Assembly: GCA_017474845.1 (NCBI GenBank)
Contig: JAFVGS010000033.1
Coordinates: forward strand, 62,001 to 126,000
Reading direction: 5' to 3'
Length of the DNA stretch: 64,000 nt
Source: Prevotella sp.
Lineage (GTDB): Bacteria > Bacteroidota > Bacteroidia > Bacteroidales > Bacteroidaceae
Shown: positions 22,201-27,374 of the stretch, piece by piece
Layout: every line of letters starts with the position of its first letter
Position numbering within the stretch: the stretch's first letter is position 1
The notes under the pieces: model-generated
Database searches by the model: none
Told to the model about the DNA's origin: nothing
Seen by the model: only the letters and a program-made list of their open reading frames with translations
Made by a program: the position numbers and the translations under genes

Positions 22201-22978
22201 TCGGATTATCAACATGGATGACGGTCTCTTTCTTGACGGTGGCATTATTGCCGCCACCGTATGCGAAGAAGATGGTGCCACCCTGAATATCAAGGTAGGT
22301 CTTATTCAGTTCAGGCCGCACGAAGGGCGTCTTACTTCTGCCAATGACAGTTCCTCTTTCCTTGATGACATATTCACCTTCAACTTTTTCTTCAGGATAT
22401 TCAAAGTCACCATTACCACCGGCAAAGACCTGTCCGATAAATATCTTCTTGGTGTCGCTGGTTGTCCTGTAACCGTTATCGCCAGCTTTTAGGTTGTGTT
22501 TCGTGTTATAGTCGTCACACTCGGTTTGGGTATAATGCCCGTCTGTACTACTGCTCAGATGCACATAGCTGTTGTACGTATCGTCGACATCGTCTGGATT
22601 TTCTGCCAGTTCCGTAGGAAGACTCTCGCCTACAGCTTTTGCCGTACCGATCTCACCGGCAATATCGTTTCCGCCATACACGTGATTGATCAGGATATAG
22701 TCGGAAGCGTGCTCGCCATCGATATGCACGAAGGTATTGCCTCCCACATTGGCCATACGGGCACCACCGAACACCCTACCCCTCGGATTTGTCTCAGACA
22801 TATCATTCTCCGGGTCTATCACCGCACCGATGTCACCGGCCGACACCGTCACCTTCGTGCTGCCCTTCACCTCCGCATGGTTACCGCCGCCATATACATT
22901 ACCACCAATCTTAATCTGCCCCTGCGCCACCATCGTGCTCAGGAGTATCATCATCAATATGGTAATGTATCTTCTCAT
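10223..22978 (-). CDS. 4,251-residue secreted protein with about 40 YGGG/FGGG repeats
   Basis: One continuous frame of 12.8 kb starts at ATG 22978 with a signal peptide (MRRYITILMMILLSTMVAQG). Residues ~27-1975 contain about 40 copies of a glycine-rich motif of the form [VIA]-[YF]-G-G-[GNC]-[NEYDRC], such as NVYGGGN, VFGGGE, IYGGNN and VYGGCR. The spacing of roughly 25-90 residues suggests a repetitive beta-solenoid or beta-roll. Residues ~2000-3100 are tyrosine-rich without a recognised domain. Around residue 3160 there is a PKD/Ig-like beta-sandwich candidate, followed by a GLUG-like segment (HTISGLDNSLFDNLCGEVYN). The last ~70 residues (VRVVTPAGITVATFSVKPGK ... GMYIVHT ... KKVTVKK) look like a type IX secretion sorting domain. 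Its start is 60 bp after the fimbrillin-like gene at 23039, so it probably belongs to that operon. It could be a giant adhesin; this is inference. Confidence 0.88.
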   Translation of the reverse strand: MRRYITILMMILLSTMVAQGQIKIGGNVYGGGNHAEVKGSTKVTVSAGDIGAVIDPENDMSETNPRGRVFGGARMANVGGNTFVHIDGEHASDYILINHVYGGNDIAGEIGTAKAVGESLPTELAENPDDVDDTYNSYVHLSSSTDGHYTQTECDDYNTKHNLKAGDNGYRTTSDTKKIFIGQVFAGGNGDFEYPEEKVEGEYVIKERGTVIGRSKTPFVRPELNKTYLDIQGGTIFFAYGGGNNATVKKETVIHVDNPSDVVTHILANSAGVEGTAATYTAYAKYLANEGTAPADYTDLLTDDRIKNGMGIHLMQEHKESDEFQIGRLFGGNNLAAMAIRPTWNLQAGMIRNLYSGGNRGNMTSPEGLLLEIDPKVPSGLTYEQEQAIKNKLIVDNVYGGCRMADVVPTVNGEYIPCTNLEGYNFPNELSARTLIRGGHINNVYGGNDVTGSVYGGNAIGIYTTIYGDVYGGGNGNYPYTDNYDELRDDDTFGDFYYDQGSSSVNSLNAFRPNAEQVSIRLKGMAPKSVGEKPNYTVIQGSVYLGGNCASLATKKKNPMVELKIGSYVIADNVFLGNNGAGMVSEDNLKYYAGWVDDKGNYNASEGHKFSNLNLKDPDVFKRYMNGVAMPLKPSIVFDSESLGDPDTYKPFTSFIGSFYCGGNVGSMTIEGKETFTIDQGVNIYEKFVGGCNNADVPAGTYNAAYDGGVIGTESEWDSYTDASGNIKDRIEINLENLTITPLRWNDDKTQLMWNTQKWDENAYFEIEEGTELVKDEKYYTKSEEVYTEHTVTASSITVGENDHFYSKGGFVPIPNNEVDKNTRLIGGNVYGGCYESGHVNGNVIININQELLNKDNVFGNAQGVMFGNPASGIDYKDQRDDLMAVALSVFGAGYGEDTEVWGSTTVNHNNGYAFQIYGGGQEGVVGKKVNVTGEGGVVTQEYLYNPAYSSTVNLSGTATASSHEGVVENLAETEYIYGGGNEGDVCGNTLVNLGNGRVYDVFAGACDADILGHAEVYIGRQPNNSGSGYKDGFPWIQDIVYGGNDFGGIIHGGLNDAGKLVGYEDGYNFEARLRDYDTDKTQLHGYKAGEIPNVLKSSTYVEYLIGRVDTIFGGGYGSYNYKNTALYGLGAAMPKQHSSFVNIRPKDHTQNALKAVFGGGTGYHGIRVNDEAQDRSYVLIDIPDEETKFKNLEVYGSGSYNGLGMREEKTVTFASGYDRDNISSIIDLLHGEIGNAYGGSYNEGVTARTVVNVPEQSTIKIKNIFGGAFGTQILPPCDVIQAIVNYKNTSEKASVSRIYGGNNNERRALFTQVNISSPVWSDKTNGYLATVYGAGHGIDTWSEHTLVNLLKGAKVYEVYGGGEMGHVLNAESVQRYMSLYKDGPSDQISSQDPYWSDSNKWTLNESTGMRTVKDAYKARWDADWKDAWKLGKYYEPNAAFNNYFEAFAGLRGTSLVYKADIDDRNFSAFSKDEKEKRQYIYSANVVINDGAEVVNYAYGGGYGDAKVHLSGDVYGHTYIALLGGTVKKDIYAAGTSGAVNDIFQVRRYNASTNPYGFTASTTAYIKGGTCRNVYGGGWKGNVGAHTGSISDSPASDVPAETHVVIGDLNGSSFTSGIPAVQRNVYGGGEGGAVFGTAYLTMNNGYVGYQYNSSGKDDSETTGFDERYTEKIEDDTKPSPNMLLEEAGCVFGGGYIDNSTVDKTKVTIYGGNIRNSVFGGGEIAAIGRGDMKLKTGGSDYELKGIYRPGKTNVKMYSGHVHRNVFGGGRGYDNLSGNGSLHCDGYVFGQTEVSIHGGQIGTASGVADGDGNVFGGGDLGFVYSAYENSDGSFGRGVKDGVRYNKGLTERDAGWNYQGYYYKHAWADNGAFVTVTVPTSYYTAEDAEVIAGEKQVGDVKTTKTERQFTEDCKVLVEPMCKVLVNVNIDGHDYTPGQFVPIDTLNMLENKNTDATRWSCLDQTGIIIHNAVFAGGNAQSGSMTTGANTNTVFGNATASINDIFHRDLITLGTRHTGGLYGDGNLTLVDGYRELNITNYGTDYYSIAKEIDINTYYKLPEREAAYYELNYTCTKRCEDKNKTVYTPADPNNADSKAAKITADDMLDLFLEKDGDAYVSIHNDGEGKYVKTGGTAVLVWNNTKKTWEPNPDAGYWEESGVLPVYAGRLMNSIQRADLCGVFGSRMVMQGAQDRVPEEVDFTNYTINRVREVSLNKMDSKIASDLSIAESSSEYYKRHTHGNYFGIYNVVNYLGALTSDVHFTDVRKTDNTNDEYKGFANDKPYGTASFYDWKQEHIKDKARNNGNSHNKVALASGVYLELTTEESTGDDLYEKVWGPITGIVELDLINVSTGIGGGFVYAKNVHGIPSKSGAVNTTLTKLNEDAVTQWDYTYDATDDATHQKEWESSGNFVHSTQTIIDDCYNVSNRYYGDGKMPAHFWYIKGSTYVYDQYISAYTGQSNAFSEVVDIPLTIAAASHGKMKLLNVMPNRYAYYSSPGVPLGDDKKMIINGKTYYKNDPISYWDWYLLSNYEKELFVEKTYVNCITCKIDGVEYAAGTYVMTDAEFATYKTTFQEGKTQHEYTNAAGQTIEKADKTAADDDYIFRESNNVSHDEGYILTYEVNNPSLWDNWYTKKQGVYNAKITLAEYEKETTDKSLYEDGPTYRLKATSGGAVLGQSEYKHGDLIPEAIYTTYEGIKSHVTEAANGKQATFEMAYIVKNKITETEDGHEIYYNPGTAVSATFREGYKDDCEEAYICTKTIEITKDNVIYRDSKMKKSEALSYVTDVNTKIKALPGITDADNITTSQIDALSAENKKLLNQLLTLKSDLQTCLVQAYYCTSKDPSETGYDGPYYYGGNYYVSGYNYRGLEAWSSMSAADRAKFSFNYDALDLLIDKNYSGSEGQKYQYDGEGFDEETDVRHKDKQGNWVYGNKAGYSVTQSVDYTAEYNSDTDSPTLTNSVFVIHSGGTTAVSVDKLKKGDELSREEFEDKLVNEQRHYSAIIVKEAGTYYVVNTPFQIGSTPYAIGETISSETYTSLTKTEQGYVTSLTFTDSDKNKNFYYCREAYTITTGNKVKSIKGTNTNEYNNGATVPVGAVISAENDGGFTGYSKLINEQKNFTIHGISPTETSTLYVSRESDIYNLSKEKIITVIYQYDYDETDTNGNVTPISERHVLNIHLTFKSGVPTIDDITPPEIILPGDKVTLAEPTVTPGAYEVTGYGWELFATPRDAESHTNGVEYNPTFDKLYWYQDNYYVAYYAKSYLGRTYSNAVPVRVANYHDLADVMSEENKSHHMYIDHKNVKRDPKIYINDYSKSGKNGLDLFKDLYDLSLVTSSTDGYTVTDGKITATSGSANSHMVGHTLLSNQTRAERNLEFFLRTDIKHTGSWTPIGYNGVCDDPSTTDVDEAVRDNGKCFDGVLHGDGHTISGLDNSLFDNLCGEVYNLGVTGSFTGAGIAENGGGYVESCWVNTTGTPDGSVRAVFGNPSAASDYKQVVNSYCQEGKTYNITDTGNHGLATAKPNRAFYNGEVAYDLNNFYLYKRYNDGVNTTSGAEYKYWKSGETEPQTGYYTDHPDLCSSGYKYKEDGSTKYYIRYVEDRFADGDFRYAAGKIPDSEDERYHAWKYTPPMAEAEKDTCSFFPIYPDDYIFFGQKLTYGYDADEAHQDVPTAVARDGGRLSQNNNANRVYRAPAYFRSKEMGVAHFNPHAYLAQRIITQRDGKAKVAYADTLAYPGMTAIDFAGHNKQDEVSGTYTLSTGTEGTWFYQPLLDDDGLLSIQNCDETQNLLVYAPAESGESGYVNATTHGVLTNYFKEPEFVAFWDRENTKNRYTDRKVYDRVDDATAESVYGHLVQSDLKAINDHLLVDKQDFNAPIGYRFDSDYRMWYQRMPDNYVDLTQGWEGVSLPFTADLVTTDVKGELTHFYKGNTAGHEYWLREYKGNLQQKKKDDGTDMTGVYTADFNPLAAGSNTKDYTNTFLWDYYYSRDSYLDKNEDEYQKKCYNPDYLSQYYSSDYLSKLYPVDNYPYSQRGTPYIVGFPGKTYYEFDLSGKWTPQNRYRDIVIPSPGKQIVTFVSVKGDSIHVSDDEMDGVSAESAYTFKPSYMNYSGNLELAADQFVYLLDDEGASFKKTAAAAVTVTAFRPYFIGPATPPSSSRSVEQIVFGQSEDPDVVVEEHGDPTAEELNGGLRIWTKKNKIYVESSLSFTEDVRVVTPAGITVATFSVKPGKTVEVQADFSGMYIVHTLDGKYTKKVTVKK

Positions 22979-22989
22979 TCTATCTCTTC

Positions 22990-23020
22990 AATTCGTGAAA
23001 TTCGTTTTAATTCGTTGTCT
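22990..23020. repeat. ACGAATT leader repeat upstream of the giant gene
   Basis: Read on the minus strand the leader contains three ACGAATT words (ACGAATTAAAACGAATTTCA then CGAATTG). It lies in the 60-bp gap between the fimbrillin-like gene and the giant protein gene and probably gives an unstructured A-rich translation leader. Confidence 0.55.
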
Positions 23021-23038
23021 TTCCACTTTCCTCTTTCC

Positions 23039-24253
23039 TCATTCCACTGTCACGGTCGGGCTGTCCAGGTCCGGATCCGACAGCACATACAGGTACGTCG
23101 GCTGGATGGTCAAGTTCACTGTATATCTTTTCCCGCGCTGAGTCGTGGCCTGCTCCGTAAACAAGTCACTGAGTGCCATCGTGTTCGTGGCGCTGCAGTT
23201 CTCGCGGGTCAGGTGGCCTTTCCTGTCATACACATCATACACACTGGTCAGCACGAGCGTCGAGATGTTATGCGGCATAAAGTTCCCGGCACGTTCTGTG
23301 AACGAAGTGGTCAGCGCCTCACCGTCATCAGACCACCAGAAAGTCAGTCCATCTTCTCCGATGACTTTACCAGTCTGCTCATAGGTAATCCCCGTAATAG
23401 GACTCTTGCTACCGTCGTTAGCCTTCAGACTGGCGGTGATGGTGGTATATTCCCTGCTGGTCTCCCCACCGGCCTTCGTGCTCAGCCTCAGCGCCTTCAG
23501 TTTGATGGTGCGCAGCGCGGCATAGTCGCTTTGCACCCTCATATTGACACGCAGGGAGGCATAGAGGTGGTCGAAGAGCAGGAATACGAAGTTGCTCATT
23601 GCATCTTCACCCACACCTTTGACAGTCTTAGCATTATAAGCGAAGTCGCCCCTGCGCAGACCTGTTACAGCCTCTTTACCCGTTCCGTCCTTGGCACCTA
23701 TCACCACGCAGAGGTCCTCGGACATGACGGTGGGCACATTATTCAGCTCCACCTTGGCGCCTGTACTATAGCTGGCGCCTGAACCAACACCGTCTTTACC
23801 ATCCAGGTCGGTAACATTCAGGATGATGCCAGAAGTACTGGGGATAAAGCCATAGAGATAATAGTCACCTGCCGTGATTTCATCCACACTCCTTTCCGGG
23901 TCTGTCACAATCAAACGCCACGTCGTCTCACCGTTCTTGGTATAGGTGGAGAAGGTGCCCTTGAGAGCCGCCTTGTCATTCTGCGTAAAGGCAATGCCGA
24001 TGGGCTGTATACCATTCTCGTATTCTGTATAGGTACTATCACCGTATGTCGGATACGTCCAGGCTCTGCTCCTTGCAACGTACTCATCAAAGTAGGTCGC
24101 AAGACTTCTCACCTCAGCCACTGGCGCCTCTGACGCCTCTGCATGCCCCTTCGCAGGCTCCTCGTCATTGCTGCAGCTGTTTGTCAGCCCCACCAGCCCC
24201 ATCAGGCTCATGAGCACTACCAGTCCTCTTACTATGGTCTTCTCTTTATTCAA
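23039..24253 (-). CDS. Fimbrillin-like (Mfa-type) surface lipoprotein, TTG start
   Basis: The 404-residue product has a lipoprotein signal peptide ending LVGLTNSC, followed by SNDEEP, which fits the acidic surface-export signal after the lipid cysteine in Bacteroidota. The body has the pattern of fimbrillin/Mfa-like proteins (DYYLYGFIPSTSG, LLFDHLYASLRVNMRV, FMPHNISTLVLTSVYDVYD). The start codon is TTG at 24253, lying inside the repeated leader word AATTGA. The next ATG (codon 15) would leave only 12 residues before the cysteine, so the TTG is the better choice. It lies 44 bp after the gene at 24298 and 60 bp before the giant protein gene. A pilin, tip or accessory subunit is likely; the exact role is not known. 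Confidence 0.8.
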   Translation of the reverse strand: MNKEKTIVRGLVVLMSLMGLVGLTNSCSNDEEPAKGHAEASEAPVAEVRSLATYFDEYVARSRAWTYPTYGDSTYTEYENGIQPIGIAFTQNDKAALKGTFSTYTKNGETTWRLIVTDPERSVDEITAGDYYLYGFIPSTSGIILNVTDLDGKDGVGSGASYSTGAKVELNNVPTVMSEDLCVVIGAKDGTGKEAVTGLRRGDFAYNAKTVKGVGEDAMSNFVFLLFDHLYASLRVNMRVQSDYAALRTIKLKALRLSTKAGGETSREYTTITASLKANDGSKSPITGITYEQTGKVIGEDGLTFWWSDDGEALTTSFTERAGNFMPHNISTLVLTSVYDVYDRKGHLTRENCSATNTMALSDLFTEQATTQRGKRYTVNLTIQPTYLYVLSDPDLDSPTVTVE

Positions 24254-24285
24254 TTCTCAATTTTCAATTATCAATTCTCAATTTG
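24254..24285. repeat. AATTGA leader repeat
   Basis: On the minus strand, five AATTGA words occur in a row (AATTGAGAATTGATAATTGA and so on) and end in the TTG start codon of the gene at 24253. A shorter version lies at 25447-25476 before the gene at 25446. Confidence 0.6.
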
Positions 24286-24297
24286 GCCGCAGGCATC

Positions 24298-25446
24298 TTA
24301 CCAGTTGTACACCGTCCTGTCGGCTACCATTTCCGTCCATGGTGTCACCGCATAGTCTACCCATCCGATATCCACGCCGCCGTCAGCGTTGATCTTGAAG
24401 ATATACGTGTAGCTATAGCCTGCCTGCCAGTGCATATATTCGGCCGGTACGGTCGCATACTTTGTGATACCATTGATATCTACCGTCAGCGTAAAGCTGC
24501 CCTGTTCGGTGTTTGGCAGCACCGTGTACCAAGTATCCGGTTTGGTGAAGCCGCCCTCCAATTCATTGGCAATATCGGTGATCGTCGTGGACTCCTGCGT
24601 CCCGGCACCAGTCAGTGGATAGGTTACTAAAACCGTCCCCTTACGGATGATACGCTCTGTTTTATCCGTCGGCTTGAAAGTCTGAGTGCCGATGCTGACT
24701 CCATCACGCGGGGATACATATTTGTACGAAAACCGCACCCTGGCGACGGGCTTCACGAACTCCAACTGAACAGGCTGGCCGAACTGACGGTTAGGATATT
24801 CCTGAGTGCCATCGCTGTACCACAGACGACTATAGTAGTTGTTTGCATCAGTTGTGGCATCGGCTTGAATTGAAATCTTCACCTCCTCAATCGTCTCTGT
24901 CACGTTAGCCGGCTGGATAGCCGTAGCCGGTGCCACCCCGAAGAAACGGTAGTTTCTGACGCTCCAGTCCCAGTACTTGATGGTCTGTTCACCATGACCT
25001 TGGTTCACGTATTCCCAGCCGTTGCTATTGGTGGTGGTGCTGTGGGCTGCGCTCACATAGTTCACCGTATAACCGGGGAACACGGTCTGGAGAGTCGTCC
25101 CGTCGCTCATAGTCTTATAGCCCCAGACTTTGAAGGTCTTATCGTCAGCTGGCAGCAATGTTTGCAGCCCGGCAGCACGGGTTCCGCCCTCCGCAGCCTC
25201 TCCGGCACGCGTCACGTCCTGCTCATCCTGTTGCTGGGCAGAGAAGGCAATTGGCGTGGTGGACTCAACGGGCCCTGGCGTCGGCCCCGATCCTGGCGTG
25301 ACAGTCCCGGGTTCCGTCGACCCGGGATCATCTCCCGAGCCACCGCCGCATCCCGCCGTCAGCACCACCGCTGCCACCAGGATCCCCAGCCTCATCAGCC
25401 CTACCAGGCTCTTCAGCTCTCTTACTATGGTCTTTTTACTCTTCAA
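24298..25446 (-). CDS. Fimbrillin-family lipoprotein, TTG or internal ATG start
   Basis: The 382-residue product has a lipoprotein signal (GILVAAVVLTAGC, then GGGSGDDPG) and a proline/threonine/glycine-rich linker. After that comes the fimbrillin pattern shared with the four longer paralogues here: a VTRA tetrapeptide at about residue 80, W-E-Y-V-N-Q, and T-I-K-Y-W-D-W followed by an aromatic stretch (YRFFGVAPA). It ends with the family segment W-Q-A-G-Y-S-Y-T-Y-I-F-K-I. The frame opens at TTG 25446; an ATG at 25395 (MRLGILVAAVVLTAGC) would also give a good signal peptide. The first residues (KKTIVREL) match those of the neighbour at 24253 (EKTIVRGL), so the two start regions are related. It lies 35 bp downstream of the nuclease gene at 25482. 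Confidence 0.82.
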   Translation of the reverse strand: MKSKKTIVRELKSLVGLMRLGILVAAVVLTAGCGGGSGDDPGSTEPGTVTPGSGPTPGPVESTTPIAFSAQQQDEQDVTRAGEAAEGGTRAAGLQTLLPADDKTFKVWGYKTMSDGTTLQTVFPGYTVNYVSAAHSTTTNSNGWEYVNQGHGEQTIKYWDWSVRNYRFFGVAPATAIQPANVTETIEEVKISIQADATTDANNYYSRLWYSDGTQEYPNRQFGQPVQLEFVKPVARVRFSYKYVSPRDGVSIGTQTFKPTDKTERIIRKGTVLVTYPLTGAGTQESTTITDIANELEGGFTKPDTWYTVLPNTEQGSFTLTVDINGITKYATVPAEYMHWQAGYSYTYIFKINADGGVDIGWVDYAVTPWTEMVADRTVYNW

Positions 25447-25481
25447 TTCTCAATTATCATTTATCATTCATCATTTAGGCC

Positions 25482-27041
25482 TCAGGCCGACATTATTTTC
25501 CACTCATCCAGCGTCCGTTGCTTGGTGCTGAAGTTAATCCCGACCTTGTACAGGTGGCGGGGGTCGTTTTTGAAGGACAGCAGGTAATCCTTTTGGTCAA
25601 TCTGTTCCAAAGCCTTCTGTGCGCTCTGGTCGATCTTCAGTTCCATGACGTAAAGGTCGTTCTTCGTGCCTACCAGCATGTCTATGCGACCTGTGGCCGT
25701 GCGTACCTCTGTATGGAGGTCGGGCGCTTCTCCCAGCAGCGAGAACAGCACATAGAGCAGGGTCTGGAAATGACCTTCCGAACTGGCATTCTCAGCGTAT
25801 GGTATAGACGAGAGGAAAGCCTGATAGATCTGTAGCGCTCCCTCCATGTCGCCTTCCAGAATGCCCATCGTTGCCTTCATGATGGCACTGTTGGTGCGAA
25901 GCACATTGTCACTGATATAGTAAGGTGCCAGACTATGATACAGTCCCATCCGGACTTCGTGGTTGGGAATATCCAGCGTGTAGATGTCACCAGCCTGATT
26001 GTAGCCTTTGATCGTCAGGTAACCGCTCTGGTAGAACAGTGGCATCACACTCTTCATGTTTTCTGCCGGAGCATCAAAGTCGTTGGCCTTGGCTATGCAG
26101 CCTTCCAGCTCGCGGATGTCCGTATCGAATTTCCTGAGCATGCTGATCAGGAACGACGGCGTACCCGTGTCAAACCAGTAGTCTTTCAGCTCACACTGGT
26201 CGAAAGCGTTGAGCAGGCTGTAGGGATTATAGAGGTCCTTCAGGTCGCGGGCGAAGTGGTAGCCATCGTATTTCTTTTTCAGCGCTGCCAGAACCTCCCC
26301 GGTAGTAAGGCAGAGCTCTTCGGCCATCCGTTCCACCCAAGGCAGCATCTGAGTCTGCAATTCCTCAGGGGTAATGCCGCACAGCGTTGAGAAGCGTGGC
26401 ATCATGGATATCTTGACCAGATTGTTCAGCTCGCTGAAGATACTGACCTGCGAGAATTTGCTGACACCTGTCAGGAATACGAACCGCAGGTAGGGGTCAC
26501 AGTCCTTCAGGCAGCCGAAGAATGAGCGTACGCAGGTGCGCATCTCCTTCAGTTTCTCCTCGTCGTGGAGCACGGAGAGCAGCGGCACGTCGTATTCGTC
26601 TATGATGACCACAGCGTTCTTTCCGGTGATGCCGGATGCCCTCTTGATGAGGTTCTCAAAGCGGGCGCCGGGGTCATCGCCGGGTCGTGCCAGCCCGTAT
26701 CGCTCCTCATACATCGACAGCTGTATGTCTATCTTTGAGTTGAAATCCTCCACTGTGCCGCCTTTAACACTGGCCAGGCTGATCAGCAGCACGGGGTGCT
26801 GAGACCATTCCTGTTCCAATTCCATCATCTTCAGGCCCTCGAACAAGTCCTTGCGGCCCTCAAAGTAGCTCTTCAGCGTGGAGCACAGCAGACTCTTGCC
26901 GAAGCGACGCGGACGGCTCAGGAATACATATTTATATTCATGAGTCATCCTGTAGACAAGGGCCGTCTTGTCTACATATAGGTAACCTTGCTCCCGGATC
27001 TCCGAGAAGGTCTGTATTCCTATGGGCAATCTCTTCAGCAT
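25482..27041 (-). CDS. AAA-ATPase / PD-(D/E)XK nuclease family protein
   Basis: The 519-residue product has the AAA-ATPase-like N-terminal domain of this family. The start is LPIGIQTFSEIREQGYLYVD, with a P-loop variant RPRRFGKSLL at about residue 45 and a Walker B strand VVIIDEYD at about residue 145. A sensor-like strand LRFVFLTGVSKFSQVSIFSE follows. The C-terminal third is a PD-(D/E)XK nuclease domain: the core acidic residues lie in GRIDMLVG and the strand YVMELKI (E-x-K). The cellular role of this family is not established; DNA cleavage is inferred from the fold. The start is ATG 27041, with three palindromes upstream at 27119-27172. The 5' ~110 bp of coding sequence around the P-loop is close to that of the two tandem copies at 29674-32898. 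Confidence 0.85.
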   Translation of the reverse strand: MLKRLPIGIQTFSEIREQGYLYVDKTALVYRMTHEYKYVFLSRPRRFGKSLLCSTLKSYFEGRKDLFEGLKMMELEQEWSQHPVLLISLASVKGGTVEDFNSKIDIQLSMYEERYGLARPGDDPGARFENLIKRASGITGKNAVVIIDEYDVPLLSVLHDEEKLKEMRTCVRSFFGCLKDCDPYLRFVFLTGVSKFSQVSIFSELNNLVKISMMPRFSTLCGITPEELQTQMLPWVERMAEELCLTTGEVLAALKKKYDGYHFARDLKDLYNPYSLLNAFDQCELKDYWFDTGTPSFLISMLRKFDTDIRELEGCIAKANDFDAPAENMKSVMPLFYQSGYLTIKGYNQAGDIYTLDIPNHEVRMGLYHSLAPYYISDNVLRTNSAIMKATMGILEGDMEGALQIYQAFLSSIPYAENASSEGHFQTLLYVLFSLLGEAPDLHTEVRTATGRIDMLVGTKNDLYVMELKIDQSAQKALEQIDQKDYLLSFKNDPRHLYKVGINFSTKQRTLDEWKIMSA

Positions 27042-27118
27042 TCTTGCTATATAACTTATCTAATATTCTTACATTTTCACTCTGTCGTCATCAACCCGCC
27101 CGACTCCCTCAATTCTTT

Positions 27119-27172
27119 GAGTCGACTCAAATCATCGCCTGAGTTAACTCACTCGACAAATCGAGTCGACTC
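27119..27172. promoter_or_regulatory. Three 10-bp palindromes at exact 22-bp spacing
   Basis: GAGTCGACTC at 27119-27128 (extended to the 16-bp palindrome TTTGAGTCGACTCAAA), GAGTTAACTC at 27141-27150 and GAGTCGACTC at 27163-27172 start exactly 22 bp apart, about two helical turns. They lie 78-131 bp upstream of the nuclease gene start at 27041. A dimeric repressor or activator could bind them cooperatively. No candidate regulator is encoded in the window. Confidence 0.6.
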
Positions 27173-27270
27173 AACTTTTTCATGGTTCCAGCATGGACTT
27201 TTCCGACCAAGACAGAAATCTTGACAGAATCCATCTTCCATGTTTGAGGGAGCAGCAAGTCAAAGAACAA

Positions 27271-27284
27271 TGCGCCTTCGCGCG
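27271..27284. repeat. TGCGC-cttc-GCGCG hairpin (family member 1)
   Basis: TGCGC and GCGCG enclose a 4-base loop and are followed by TACATTATTATTATT. The same outer words with an extra inner stem occur at 33424-33455 and 37436-37467. In all three cases the element lies after a fimbrillin stop codon and before the next non-fimbrillin gene. Confidence 0.55.
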
Positions 27285-27374
27285 TACATTATTATTATTT
27301 ATATCATGCAGGCGGGACCCCGTCCCAGGCCTTTCAGCTTCATCCGAAGCCCTGCCCGCTCATTCTTAAACTGA

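Larger units (their letters stand above)
27042..27374. other. 333-bp gap with three spaced palindromes and two hairpins
   Basis: No gene is seen. The gap contains the GAGTYRACTC palindrome array (27119-27172), a TGCGC-GCGC hairpin (27271-27284) followed by a TACATTATTATTA tract, and a G/C-rich fold. The latter includes GCTTC-GGAT-GAAGC and GGGAC-GGG-GTCCC (minus strand, about 27307-27355), 20-70 bp past the stop of the fimbrillin at 27375. It may act as a terminator, although no T-run follows the fold. Confidence 0.65.

Noticed and set aside
10223..22978. Assembly artefact or fused genes
   Set aside because: One signal peptide, one sorting-type tail and a continuous frame support a single giant gene.
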